The translations under genes and the position numbers were made by a program. Of a stretch of DNA of 64,000 nucleotides, positions 44,077-52,865 are shown piece after piece (position 1 is the first letter of the stretch; each line of letters starts with the position of its first letter). This DNA is from Denitrobaculum sp965225735 (lineage in GTDB: Bacteria; Pseudomonadota; Alphaproteobacteria; Kiloniellales; Kiloniellaceae): positions 310,001-374,000 of the forward strand of contig CBDDBN010000025.1 of assembly GCA_965225735.1 (NCBI GenBank), written 5' to 3'. The notes beneath the pieces were generated by a model. The model was not told the origin of the DNA. It did no database searches and saw only the letters and a program-made list of their open reading frames with translations.

Positions 44077-44418
44077 CTACACCGCATTCAGAAAGAAGGT
44101 GCCGGAAACGCAAAAGGCGAGCGCGGCAGCGCCGGCTGCAAAGGCCTTCTGCCGCGGCGACCAGGGCAAAAACTCCAATGCCAGAAGCCGAAGGCCGCCG
44201 AACATATGCACCGCCAGCAGAAAGACCAGACCGAATTCGGCCAGCTTGACCAGCGGCAGTTCACTCCAGTGCAGGAAGCCGTCCAACGCTTCCGGACTGT
44301 TAAGCGCCAACGCTAAAACATAAAAATGCAGCGGCAGAAACAGCACCAGAGCCAGACCCGAGATCCGGTGCAGCAGGAAAGCATACCAAAGCGGGTGAGA
44401 TCTGTGGGGCCGGATCAT
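44077..44418 (-). CDS. Membrane anchor subunit of the SDH/FRD-like complex (second)
   Basis: The 113-residue protein has three helices; HRISGLALVLFLPLHFYVLA and VHMFGGLRLLALEF contain histidines placed as haem or quinone ligands in SdhC/FrdC families. It overlaps the other anchor gene by four bases and precedes the flavoprotein. Pairing of two small anchors matches type A/C complexes. Confidence 0.82.
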   Translation of the reverse strand: MIRPHRSHPLWYAFLLHRISGLALVLFLPLHFYVLALALNSPEALDGFLHWSELPLVKLAEFGLVFLLAVHMFGGLRLLALEFLPWSPRQKAFAAGAAALAFCVSGTFFLNAV

Positions 44419-44747
44419 GCGAGCGTCACGGCCCAGACGGCCTGTGCTCCCATTCCGAGCAACAAGAGGAAAACCAGCCAGGTCAGCGCGGAAAGGACCG
44501 CGCCTTTGACCTTCAACATCTCGGCCACGATCACGCGCAGACCGATCGCGCCATGAACCGAAACCGCCAATACGAACAGGCCGTAAAAGAGCATCCAGGC
44601 GATGCTGCCCTGGGTGCGTCCCAAGATCTCAGCCGCCGAGAGACCATCCTGCACCGCGTAAATCATCACCGCGATATGCCCGAGCACCAGCGGCAACATG
44701 ACCATGGCCGACAGGCGCTGCAGCGTATAGAGCCTGAGATCCAGCAC
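44415..44747 (-). CDS. Membrane anchor subunit of the SDH/FRD-like complex (first)
   Basis: The 110-residue, three-helix protein has RLYTLQRLSAMVMLPLVLGH and VSVHGAIGLRVIVAEML, again with conserved-looking histidines. GTG 44747 is chosen because it follows the Fe-S subunit stop by two bases and has GGGGGA upstream; a longer frame to 44834 lies wholly inside that gene. Confidence 0.82.
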   Translation of the reverse strand: MLDLRLYTLQRLSAMVMLPLVLGHIAVMIYAVQDGLSAAEILGRTQGSIAWMLFYGLFVLAVSVHGAIGLRVIVAEMLKVKGAVLSALTWLVFLLLLGMGAQAVWAVTLA

Positions 44748-44749
44748 GG

Positions 44750-45478
44750 CTATTTCCCCCAACGTAGAGCGGATTTCATGGTTTCGCGCTTCAGTCCGGC
44801 AATCGACGCCGTCGGGTTCAGTTCGTTGGGGCAAAACTTCACACAGCTCTGCTGGCTGTGGCAGTTGTGGCAGCCCCCCTTTTGCGAGACCGCCGTCAGA
44901 CGTTCATCGCGCTTGGCATCGCGGCTGTCGTTCACCAGAGTCCAGGCCCGGTTTAACGCAGCCGGCCCCAGATAATCCGGATTGGCGGAGACCACGTCAC
45001 AGGCTGCATAGCAGACGGCGCAGTTGATGCACTCGATACCTTCGCTCGCTGCGACCCGCATGGGGCTCTCGGGGCTGATCTGCTCCATCGCGTCGTCGCG
45101 CGTTTTGCTGGGATGGAACACACCCTCGGCCGTAACCCACTTATCGAAGAATTCGGACATATCGACGGCAAGATCGCGGATCACCGGCAGGTTCCGCAGC
45201 GGGGCTATCTGCAAGCGATTGTCCTTGATGACCTTCTGCACGTGGGTCCGGCAGGTCCAGCGGGGCTGTCCATTGACCATCATGGCGCAGGATCCGCACA
45301 TTCCGACACGGCAGGCGAAGCGGTAGGAAAGCGACGGATCGCTGTTCTGCTGGATCCAGGTCACTACATCGAGGATGGTCTGGCTTTCGCGCTGCGGCAC
45401 CTGGAAAGCTTCATAGTCTCCGCCGCGACTGCTTCCGCGCCAGACGGAAACCTCTATCTCCTTTTGCCCTGCCGACAC
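44750..45478 (-). CDS. Succinate dehydrogenase/fumarate reductase-like iron-sulfur subunit
   Basis: The 242-residue electron-transfer subunit carries all three clusters: [2Fe-2S] in CRVGMCGSC plus RWTC (~56-80), and the ferredoxin-like motifs CINCAVCYAAC and CHNCHSQQSCVKFCP. It starts with GTG 45478 (AGGAA seven bases upstream) and is the first gene of a B-anchor-anchor-A-fumarase operon. The order differs from the usual sdhCDAB. Confidence 0.9.
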   Translation of the reverse strand: MSAGQKEIEVSVWRGSSRGGDYEAFQVPQRESQTILDVVTWIQQNSDPSLSYRFACRVGMCGSCAMMVNGQPRWTCRTHVQKVIKDNRLQIAPLRNLPVIRDLAVDMSEFFDKWVTAEGVFHPSKTRDDAMEQISPESPMRVAASEGIECINCAVCYAACDVVSANPDYLGPAALNRAWTLVNDSRDAKRDERLTAVSQKGGCHNCHSQQSCVKFCPNELNPTASIAGLKRETMKSALRWGK

Positions 45479-45628
45479 CTGTGGATTCCTGCTTCTATGC
45501 TAGCGTTTTATGCCCAATTGCCCGGCATGATATTCGTTATTATGACTAACAAAAAGCGACAAAAAATAACCAATTATGTAAGAAAAATTTTCATTTCAAG
45601 GGCCTGATACAGCGCTTCTTATGCGCGC

Positions 45629-45659
45629 AAAAAAGAACGGCAGCCCGATGGACCGCCGT
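45629..45659 (-). terminator. Terminator of mmsA
   Basis: On the minus strand ACGGC (from 45659) pairs with GCCGT (to 45637), with interrupted G-C pairing inside, then a short TTC and six T (45634-45629). It separates mmsA from the AT-rich promoter region of the SDH/FRD-like operon (45479-45628), where I see no gene. Confidence 0.65.
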
Positions 45660-45682
45660 CTTCGTCTGACAAGGTGACTGCA

Positions 45683-47185
45683 TCACCCAAGTGTCGGCAT
45701 AACGAATTCCGGATCGCTGCGCTGACCGCTCGGCCAGCGGGAGGTGGTCGTTTTGATCCGGGTGTAGAAGCGCACACCTTCCATGCCGTGCATGTGGTGA
45801 TCGCCAAAGATCGAAGCTTTCCAGCCGCCGAAGCTGTGGAAAGACATGGGCACGGGGATCGGTACATTGACGCCGACCATCCCGACCTCGATGTCCTGGC
45901 TGAAGGCCCGGGCGGTATCGCCGTCACGGGTGAAGATCGCCGTACCGTTGGCGTACTCGTGCCCGTGAATGAGATCGACCGCGTCGCTGTAGGAGTTGCG
46001 GCGCACCACCGAGAGCACCGGACCGAAGATCTCGTTCTGATATGCCGTCATATCCGGGGTCACGTTATCAAGCAGCGTGCCGCCGATGAAGAAGCCCTCT
46101 TCATAGCCCTGCATGCCCTGCTTGAAACCGCGGCCGTCGACGACCACTTTCGCACCCTGAGATTCGGCGGAATCGATGTATCCGCGCACCTTCTCCAGAT
46201 GCTGACCGGTGACCAGCGGTCCCATCTCGGCGGTCCGGTCCGTGGAAGGACCGATCTTCAGCGCTTCGATCTTCGGCACCAGGCGGTCGATCAGGGCGTC
46301 GGCAACCGCGTCGGTCACGGGAACGGCGACCGAAATCGCCATGCAACGCTCGCCAGCGGAGCCATAGGCCGCGCCCATCAGGGCGTTGGCCGCCATGTCG
46401 AGATCGGCATCGGGCATGACCACCATGTGATTCTTGGCGCCGCCCAGGGCCTGCACCCGTTTTCCGTTCGCCGTGCCGGTCTGGTGGATGTACTGGGCGA
46501 TCGGCGTGGAGCCGACAAAGCTGATCGCCTTGACGTCCGGGTGCGACAGCAATGCATCCACGGCGACCTTGTCGCCCTGCACCACGTTGAACACACCCTC
46601 CGGCAGGCCGGCTTCGCTCAGCCACTCGGCCAGCAGCAGCGAGGCCGAGGGATCCCGTTCAGAGGGCTTGAGAACAAAGGTGTTGCCGCAGGCCAGCGCC
46701 ACCGGGAACATCCACATCGGCACCATGGCCGGGAAGTTGAAGGGCGTGATCCCGGCAACGACGCCAAGGGACTGGCGGATCATGTGGCAGTCCACATCGG
46801 GGCCGACGTTCTCAGAAAACTCGCCCTTGAGGAAGGACGGTGCACCAACCGCGAACTCGACGACCTCGAGACCACGGGTGACTTCGCCCAATGCATCGTC
46901 ATGGGTCTTGCCGTGTTCCGCCGAGATCGCCTCGGCGAGCTGCTCGCTGCGCTCCCAGATGATCGACTTGAAGCGGTCAAGGACACGGGCGCGGCGCAGG
47001 GCCGGCAGCTTCGACCAGGCCGGCCAGGCCGCTTTCGCCGCCGCGACGGCGGTGCCGACATCTTCAACGGATGCCAGAGCCACCGTCTTCTCGGCGGAAC
47101 CGGTCGCCGGATTGAAGACCTCTTGTGAGCGGCCCGAGTTGCCGGCGACCTGAGCGCCGTTGATGTAATGAGCGATGCTTGTCAC
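45683..47185 (-). CDS. mmsA: Methylmalonate-semialdehyde dehydrogenase (CoA-acylating)
   Basis: The 500-residue aldehyde dehydrogenase matches MmsA in length and sequence: GITPFNFPAMVPMWMFPVAL, AAYGSAGERCMAISVAVPV with the catalytic cysteine, and EIFGPVLSVVRRNSYSDAV. It turns malonate or methylmalonate semialdehyde into acetyl- or propionyl-CoA in valine, beta-alanine and inositol breakdown. GTG 47185 has GGAGG eight bases upstream; the frame to 47248 is not needed. Divergent from a LysR gene. Confidence 0.93.
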   Translation of the reverse strand: MTSIAHYINGAQVAGNSGRSQEVFNPATGSAEKTVALASVEDVGTAVAAAKAAWPAWSKLPALRRARVLDRFKSIIWERSEQLAEAISAEHGKTHDDALGEVTRGLEVVEFAVGAPSFLKGEFSENVGPDVDCHMIRQSLGVVAGITPFNFPAMVPMWMFPVALACGNTFVLKPSERDPSASLLLAEWLSEAGLPEGVFNVVQGDKVAVDALLSHPDVKAISFVGSTPIAQYIHQTGTANGKRVQALGGAKNHMVVMPDADLDMAANALMGAAYGSAGERCMAISVAVPVTDAVADALIDRLVPKIEALKIGPSTDRTAEMGPLVTGQHLEKVRGYIDSAESQGAKVVVDGRGFKQGMQGYEEGFFIGGTLLDNVTPDMTAYQNEIFGPVLSVVRRNSYSDAVDLIHGHEYANGTAIFTRDGDTARAFSQDIEVGMVGVNVPIPVPMSFHSFGGWKASIFGDHHMHGMEGVRFYTRIKTTTSRWPSGQRSDPEFVMPTLG

Positions 47186-47297
47186 AGCGCAATCCTCCCA
47201 ATGCGATATCCTGCCGGCGAATCTGCAATTGCATTTTTTGTAAATCAAGAGACATAAATGCAGTCTTGTTATTCATTTTTGGCTATTCGAGAGTGAG

Positions 47298-48188
47298 ATG
47301 AACTGGGAAGACGCAAGGCTGTTTCTCGCCGTCGCCAGAGCGGGGCAGATACTCGGCGCCGCGAACCGCCTGAAGATCAGTCAGGCCAAGCTAAGCCGCA
47401 GGGTCGCCGCGCTCGAGGCTTCGGTGGGGCAAAAGCTTCTGATCCGCCGTACGCAGGGTTGCGAATTGACCGAGAACGGCGAAAGGCTCGTGGAAGCCCT
47501 GGAGCGTGTCGAGGCAGAGTTCCTGCAGAGCGAGAGCAGCCTCACCCAACAGGAAACCGCCCTTTCAGGGACCGTCCGGATCGGTGCACCCGATGGCTTC
47601 GGCGCCGCGTTTCTGGCGCCCCGGCTGGGTCGCCTGGCCGAAGCACATCCGAGCCTCAAGGTGCAGCTTGCACCGGTGCCACGCAGTTTCGCGCTGGCCA
47701 AGCGCGAGGCGGATATCGCCGTCATGGTCGGACGGCCGGAACGTGGCGGCTTGATCGCACGAAAACTCACGGACTACTCGCTGGGCCTCTACGCCTCGCC
47801 CGCCTACCTCGCCGCTCATCCCGCGCCAAAAAAACGTTCGGATCTAAAGGATCATCAGCTCATCGACTACGTCGAGGATCTGCTCTTTTCACCGCTCCTG
47901 GATTACGGCAGCGAGTTCTGGCGTGGCTGGCGCGCGCAACTGGAAATCTCGAGCGCGCATGCCCAGGCCGAGGCGGCACGCGGCGGCGCGGGGATCGCCA
48001 TCCTCCACGACTATATCGCGGCCGGCGACAAGCGGCTGGTCCGGGTTCTGCCGGAGCAGAGCGTTACCCGCGCCTACTGGCTCGTCTATCACGAGAGCCT
48101 GCGCGACATCCCCCGCATCCGGGCCGTATCCGATTTTCTGGTTTCGATCGTCCGCGAAGCGCAGCACGAGTTCCTCGGAAGCGCTTAG
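47298..48188 (+). CDS. LysR-family regulator divergent from mmsA
   Basis: The 296-residue LysR regulator has HTH ARLFLAVARAGQILGAANRL and SQAKLSRRVAALEASVG, and a CrgA-like effector domain (GTVRIGAPDGFGAAFLAPRL). The 112-base divergent gap to mmsA contains TGCAATTGCA (47224-47233), a possible site. Likely regulator of mmsA. Confidence 0.9.
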   Translation: MNWEDARLFLAVARAGQILGAANRLKISQAKLSRRVAALEASVGQKLLIRRTQGCELTENGERLVEALERVEAEFLQSESSLTQQETALSGTVRIGAPDGFGAAFLAPRLGRLAEAHPSLKVQLAPVPRSFALAKREADIAVMVGRPERGGLIARKLTDYSLGLYASPAYLAAHPAPKKRSDLKDHQLIDYVEDLLFSPLLDYGSEFWRGWRAQLEISSAHAQAEAARGGAGIAILHDYIAAGDKRLVRVLPEQSVTRAYWLVYHESLRDIPRIRAVSDFLVSIVREAQHEFLGSA

Positions 48189-48241
48189 CCGACCACAGCG
48201 CCTCTCATCGTCGCGCCGAAGCCATCGCTGTCCTAAAGACA

Positions 48242-48871
48242 TCAGTACATGAAATGCGCGATATCGTGTTCAATCACCTCATCCGTCTTTCTGACCTCCT
48301 CATCCTTCAAGGCGAGATGAGCGGTCATCATTTCCAGAAGTGAGGGCGCGGACTTCGGGTCGATTTCAAACTCGCCGTCCCAAAGGTGACCGCGGCGGAT
48401 CGCCTTCGAGCAATGGCCATAGGCCTCGTCGACCTTGATAATCGTCACGATCTTCGGAAGTTTCCCATTGACCGGAAACTGCTCCAACAGCGCCGGATCG
48501 TGGCTGACCTGCGCACGGCCGTTGACCCTCAAGGTATCGAACACGCCGGGTATCAGAAAGATAACGCTGACTTCGGGCACCTCGAAGATGTTGCGAAAGG
48601 TATCGTAGCGCCGGTTGCCGGGACGATCGGGCAACACCAGGGTCCTGTCATCGGCCACCTTCATGAAACCTGGTGCATCGCCGCGGGGCGAGATGTCGCT
48701 TCGCCCGGCGCTATCGTGCGAAGCGATGCAGCAGAAGGGGGAAAGAGCGATGAACCTCTTCATGGGCGATGACAGGCTGTCCGTGGCTTTGGTCCAGATA
48801 CGTTCACTGGTGTCGCCAAAAAGGTCCCGGAGTTCTTCGGTAGACTTAATCAGATATTCTTCGCGAAGCAT
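48242..48871 (-). CDS. Pyridoxamine 5'-phosphate oxidase-family protein
   Basis: The 209-residue split-barrel flavin-binding-type protein resembles the MSMEG_1061 subgroup: PFCCIASHDSAGRSDISPRG, LVLPDRPGNRRYDTFRNIFE and VSVIFLIPGVFDTLRVNGRA. These are generally FMN- or F420-type proteins of unknown substrate, not true PdxH. It stands in a row with the MBL-fold and AhpD-like genes on the same strand. Confidence 0.85.
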   Translation of the reverse strand: MLREEYLIKSTEELRDLFGDTSERIWTKATDSLSSPMKRFIALSPFCCIASHDSAGRSDISPRGDAPGFMKVADDRTLVLPDRPGNRRYDTFRNIFEVPEVSVIFLIPGVFDTLRVNGRAQVSHDPALLEQFPVNGKLPKIVTIIKVDEAYGHCSKAIRRGHLWDGEFEIDPKSAPSLLEMMTAHLALKDEEVRKTDEVIEHDIAHFMY

Positions 48872-48970
48872 GGATTTCTCTCACCCCTCTTTGGGGCGAG
48901 GCATCCTTCCTCACCCCAATCCCAACAGCAGCCTCGACGCCACACCAGGCGTCCGAAGCGCCCTGCCGGA

Positions 48971-49846
48971 CTACAGCTGATTGATGGGGACCTTGAGGTA
49001 GTGTCCGCCATCGTCTTCCACGGGGGGAAGTTCGCCGGCACGCATATTGACCTGTACGGAAGGTATAATCAGCTTGGGCATGGGCAGCTGTTCGTCGCGT
49101 TCAGAGCGGAACCGGACGAACTCAGCCATCGAGACCCCTTCCTTGACATGCACGTTGGCGGCGCGCTGTTCGCGAACCGTGGTCTCCCACTTAAACTCAT
49201 CGCGCCCGGGCGCCTTATAGTCGTGGCACATGAACAGCCGCGTCTCAGGTGCAAGAGACAGGATCTTCTGGATCGAGCGATAGAGTTCTTCGGCATCGCC
49301 ACCTGGAAAATCGGCCCGCGCCGTGCCGAAATCCGGCATAAAGAGGGTGTCCCCGACAAAGGCCGCATCGCCCATGTGATAGGTCACGCAGGCTGGCGTA
49401 TGTCCCGGCGTATGGATGGTGCGGACTGGCAGGCTGCCGAGCGAAAAGACAGAGCCATCCTCGAACAGCGCATCGAACTGGCTGCCATCCATTTGAAACT
49501 CTGTGCCGGCATTGAAGACCTTGCCGAAAAGCTTCTGCACATCCGCGATCTGCGAGCCGATGCCAATCTTCCCGCCGAGATGCTGTCTGATGTAAGGCGC
49601 GGCGGAGAGGTGGTCCGCGTGCACATGCGTCTCGAGAATCCATTCGACGCTCAAGCCCCGTTCCTGGACATGGGCGATCAAACGGTCAGCTGAGTCGGTT
49701 GTCGTGCGGCCGGATGCAAAGTCGAAATCGAGAACCGAGTCGATAATCGCGCAAACCTCGGAGTCAGGCGCCTTTACGACATAGGATACGGTATTGGTGT
49801 TGGGATCGAAGAAACCAGTGACGTCCGGCTTTTGGGTCTGATCCAT
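48971..49846 (-). CDS. MBL-fold hydrolase (persulfide dioxygenase/Blh-like)
   Basis: The 291-residue metallo-beta-lactamase-fold protein has the metal motif ETHVHADHL (~80) and later histidines/aspartate in HTPGHTPACVTYH, FVGDTLFMPD and LFMCHDYK. Overall layout is that of ETHE1/Blh proteins, which act on persulfides or thioesters. No rhodanese domain is attached. ATG 49846 has GGAG eight bases upstream. Cofactor and substrate are inferred from family. Confidence 0.85.
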   Translation of the reverse strand: MDQTQKPDVTGFFDPNTNTVSYVVKAPDSEVCAIIDSVLDFDFASGRTTTDSADRLIAHVQERGLSVEWILETHVHADHLSAAPYIRQHLGGKIGIGSQIADVQKLFGKVFNAGTEFQMDGSQFDALFEDGSVFSLGSLPVRTIHTPGHTPACVTYHMGDAAFVGDTLFMPDFGTARADFPGGDAEELYRSIQKILSLAPETRLFMCHDYKAPGRDEFKWETTVREQRAANVHVKEGVSMAEFVRFRSERDEQLPMPKLIIPSVQVNMRAGELPPVEDDGGHYLKVPINQL

Positions 49847-50058
49847 CAATTCATCTCCATTCACGCAGCCTCAAGCGGCTGAATTCACTGCGAACCCATC
49901 GAACCATCCTGCCGCGTCGTCGCTTCGGTTGCGAGCAGAATTCTGTTGGCGACAAGCAGGCTTCATAGCTGAAGCGACAAACGCGGCACAAAGCAAAGGC
50001 AACTCTTCGGGTGTAGCATCGAATTGCGCCGCGCTCGTTTCACGACGGATCCCGGGCC

Positions 50059-50370
50059 TCAAGCCTTGTCGGAGACCAGATGCGTACCGTGGGTCAAAGC
50101 CGCGCCCGCGCGCAGCGCTGTTGCAACAAAGACGGTTTCGGCCAGTTCTTCCTCGGTGGCGCCGGCGGCAAGCGCAGCCTTGCGGTGAACTTCCAGGCAA
50201 TAGCCGCATTGCGTAGTCAGCGCGACGGCAATCGCCATCAGTTCCTTGTACTTTTTCGGAATCGCACCATCGGCAAGCGCAGCCGCATCCAGCGCCTTGA
50301 AGCCCTCCATGGCGTCAGGCGCTTTTTCCGCAAGCTTCGGGATCTTCTTCAGATTGGAAAACTCGAACAT
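50059..50370 (-). CDS. AhpD-like (carboxymuconolactone decarboxylase family) protein
   Basis: The 103-residue all-helical protein has the AhpD-type redox pair CGYC (C55, C58) followed by the EVHRKAALAAG helix. Such proteins have peroxidase or disulfide-reductase activity. AGGAG lies seven bases before ATG 50370, and a perfect 18-bp palindrome lies 30 bases upstream, probably an operator. Confidence 0.88.
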   Translation of the reverse strand: MFEFSNLKKIPKLAEKAPDAMEGFKALDAAALADGAIPKKYKELMAIAVALTTQCGYCLEVHRKAALAAGATEEELAETVFVATALRAGAALTHGTHLVSDKA

Positions 50371-50400
50371 TTCTCGGCTCCTATGCCTGGAATAGAAAAT

Positions 50401-50418
50401 CTATCTATCGATAGATAG
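50401..50418. promoter_or_regulatory. Perfect 18-bp palindrome upstream of the AhpD-like gene
   Basis: CTATCTATCGATAGATAG is an exact palindrome with no spacer, 30 bases from the ATG at 50370, the usual place for a repressor site. The regulator is not identified. The rest of 50419-50635 shows nothing else of note except GCGATCG repeats near 50560. Confidence 0.6.
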
Positions 50419-50635
50419 TTTCCATCAACAATCTCGTCAAGGCTCAAGTTCGGCCGCGTCGGCATTGCTTAAGCGCACAGCGGTCGGCACCTGACACATC
50501 ATCGGTTTGATGACCGAGACCAATGGAGCGTCCTGTTAAAGAAAGCGACAGTCGGAACGCGATCGTCAGCGATCGCGCTTAAACCAGTCAAGAAATTAGA
50601 ATGTGAAATCAAGTGAATGCGAGGTGGAGATCCCC

Positions 50636-51655
50636 TCAGATCTCCATCACGACCCGGCCATCGATCTTTCCAGCCGTCATGCGCTCGAAGATCGCATTGA
50701 TATTTTCGAGGCGGTCCATTGAGAAGTGCGATGCCACCTTGCCCTCGGCAGCGAACTGCAACGCCTCGGCAAGATCGTTTCGTGTGCCGACGATCGAACC
50801 GCGAATAGTCTTGCGCGCCAACACCACGTCGAAGATGGGCAGTTCGAAACCGCCGGGTGGCAGCCCGACCAGGCTCATGGTTCCGCCACGGGCCAACATA
50901 CCTACGGATTGCGCAAAGGATTCTGTCGAAACGGCGGTCACCAGGACGCCCTCGACGCCGCCGCCCTTTTGAATTTCCGCGGCCGCATCGAGCTGTGCCG
51001 CGTTGTAAACCTCATCGGCGCCAGACTGTTTCGCGAGCTTCAGCTTATCTTCGGCGATGTCGACGGCAACGACGTGAAAGCCCATCGCCTTGGCATATTG
51101 AACAGCCAAATGACCCAGGCCACCGACGCCAACGATTGCGACACTCTGCCCGGGTTTTGCATCGGTTTCTTTCAGGCCTTTGTAGACCGTTACCCCAGCG
51201 CAAAGGATCGGCGCGCTGGGTGCGAAGTCGAGACGATCCGGAAGCCGGCCCAGGAAATTCGGGTCAGCCAGCACATAGTCGGCAAAGCCGCCGTTCACGC
51301 CGTAACCCGTATTGGATTGCGTCTCGCAGAGCGTCTCCCAACCGCCAACACAATGCCGGCAATGACCGCAGGCGCTGTGCAGCCAGGGCACGCCAACACG
51401 GTCCCCTTCTCTGACACCTGTCACGCCGCGCCCGACCTCGGCCACGACACCGACCCCTTCATGCCCGGGAATGAAAGGCGGAGAAGGTTTTACCGGCCAG
51501 TCGCCCTGGGCCGCGTGCAAATCGGTGTGACAGACCCCACTGGCTTCGACCTTCACCACCACCTGACCGTCGCGCGCTTCGGGCTTTTCAACTTCGAGGA
51601 TCTCAAGAGGCTGTCCCAACTCTGTAACGACAGCCGCTTTCATCGTCTTGGGCAT
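50636..51655 (-). CDS. Zinc-dependent alcohol dehydrogenase (AdhP type)
   Basis: The 339-residue medium-chain dehydrogenase has the catalytic zinc ligands in ASGVCHTDLHAAQGDW and PFIPGHEGVG, the structural zinc cysteines in CGHCRHCVGGWETLC, and the NAD site GVGGLGHLAVQYAK. It is closest to propanol-preferring AdhP/AdhA. GGAG lies eight bases before ATG 51655. Divergent from the TetR gene (335-base gap). Confidence 0.92.
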   Translation of the reverse strand: MPKTMKAAVVTELGQPLEILEVEKPEARDGQVVVKVEASGVCHTDLHAAQGDWPVKPSPPFIPGHEGVGVVAEVGRGVTGVREGDRVGVPWLHSACGHCRHCVGGWETLCETQSNTGYGVNGGFADYVLADPNFLGRLPDRLDFAPSAPILCAGVTVYKGLKETDAKPGQSVAIVGVGGLGHLAVQYAKAMGFHVVAVDIAEDKLKLAKQSGADEVYNAAQLDAAAEIQKGGGVEGVLVTAVSTESFAQSVGMLARGGTMSLVGLPPGGFELPIFDVVLARKTIRGSIVGTRNDLAEALQFAAEGKVASHFSMDRLENINAIFERMTAGKIDGRVVMEI

Positions 51656-51904
51656 CTAGGTCTCTCCCGTTGATCTGTGTGAGCTAGAGCTATGCGCGGG
51701 CCTTTGCGCCTTTCCTACGCCGGGCTCCATTCGGAACCGCCGACCGCACTTCAGATCATGGAGAGCATCGCGCTCTCTGTCGTTGACTCACCTCAATGCC
51801 GCATCGACGAACCGGAAACGGCCAATCCAAAAAGATCATGCGCAGGATCTAAAACCACAAGGTCTGAAAAAAGCTGTCACAAGTGACGTCAGTTGCTTTT
51901 TTAT

Positions 51905-51921
51905 CACTGACTGGTTACAAG
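51905..51921. promoter_or_regulatory. Candidate TetR operator 1
   Basis: CACTGACTGGTTACAAG shares ACY-N4-GGTTAYAA with two sites before the ABC transporter operon (52731-52798). It is 70 bases upstream of the TetR start, in the ADH-TetR gap 51656-51990, which otherwise shows no gene I can support. Confidence 0.45.
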
Positions 51922-51990
51922 AATAGGGAAGAAAACAGTGACTGGATTGGGTTTTTGTCTGCAGTCCGGTCTGTGAAATGCAAGGAAATC

Positions 51991-52650
51991 ATGGCGAGCG
52001 GCGCACAAACAAAAAGTCCTGTCGAAGAGTTGCGGATCCGGCGCGATCCGGAGGGTAACCGCAAGTCCATCCTCGCCGCCGCCACCACGGAGTTTTCGGA
52101 GAAGGGTTTCGGGGGCGCAAGCGTCAATAAGATTGCGGAACGCGCCAATACCTCTAAGCGCATGCTGTATCACTACTACGGCAACAAAGAAGCGCTCTTT
52201 CTGGCAGTACTTGAGGCCACCTACGCCGACATCCGTAAAGCCGAACGGGAACTTGACCTGGAGCTCGCGGATCCGAAGGAGTCAATCACCCGTCTTGTCA
52301 CTTTCACCTGGGACTACTACCGCGAAAACCCACATTTTTTGGCACTTTTGAACGAAGAGAACCTTCATCGCGCGGAGCATTTGAAACGCTCGAAACGGAT
52401 ACAGTCGTTGCACTCGCCTTTCGTCGAAATGCTGCGGCGGATCCTGGAAAAGGGCGAGCAGGAAGGCGTATTCCGCGGCGGGGTCGACCCTGTTCAACTC
52501 TACATCACCATTGCCAGTGTCAATTACTTCTATTGCTCCAACATCTATACTCTCAGTGTTGTATTCGGTCGTGAACTGGCGGAAGAAAACGCCCTCGACG
52601 ACCGCCGCGACCATGTGGTCGAAGTGATCCTGGGTTATTTAAAAGCCTAG
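51991..52650 (+). CDS. TetR-family regulator (RutR-like)
   Basis: The 219-residue regulator has a TetR HTH (RKSILAAATTEFSEKGFGGA, KIAERANTSKRMLYHYYGNK) and a RutR-like ligand domain (ITRLVTFTWDYYRENPHFLA). ATG 51991 has AAGGA close upstream; an in-frame GTG at 51883 would cover operator 1 and is rejected. It precedes the uptake/catabolic operon and probably represses it and itself. Confidence 0.88.
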   Translation: MASGAQTKSPVEELRIRRDPEGNRKSILAAATTEFSEKGFGGASVNKIAERANTSKRMLYHYYGNKEALFLAVLEATYADIRKAERELDLELADPKESITRLVTFTWDYYRENPHFLALLNEENLHRAEHLKRSKRIQSLHSPFVEMLRRILEKGEQEGVFRGGVDPVQLYITIASVNYFYCSNIYTLSVVFGRELAEENALDDRRDHVVEVILGYLKA

Positions 52651-52730
52651 CGCCCCGCTACGACAGCGGCTTCTTTTCCAGACAATTCATTCACGCAGTC
52701 ATTGCGTCAAAAGCGTCACGCCGACTATGG

Positions 52731-52798
52731 ACCAGTCGGTTACAAATAGCATTGACGCGATCCGCCAAGCGATGTACTTGTTACCAGGTGGTTATAAG
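52731..52798. promoter_or_regulatory. Candidate TetR operators 2 and 3 before the ABC transporter operon
   Basis: ACCAGTCGGTTACAAATAG (52731-52749) and TTACCAGGTGGTTATAAG (52781-52798) share ACC-N4-GGTTAYAA with the site at 51905. The third is an imperfect dyad, CTTGTTACC/GGTTATAAG. They lie 68-135 bases before the binding-protein start. Confidence 0.5.
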
Positions 52799-52865
52799 TT
52801 CGCGATACCGGCCTAACCGATTTAATCCAGGCTGGAGAGCTGTCACCAATGGGAGGAGCACAACA

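Noticed and set aside
45674..47128. 484-codon + strand frame antisense to mmsA
   Set aside because: MmsA is complete with all motifs; the antisense product is His/Asp/Gly-rich and unlike any protein I recognise.
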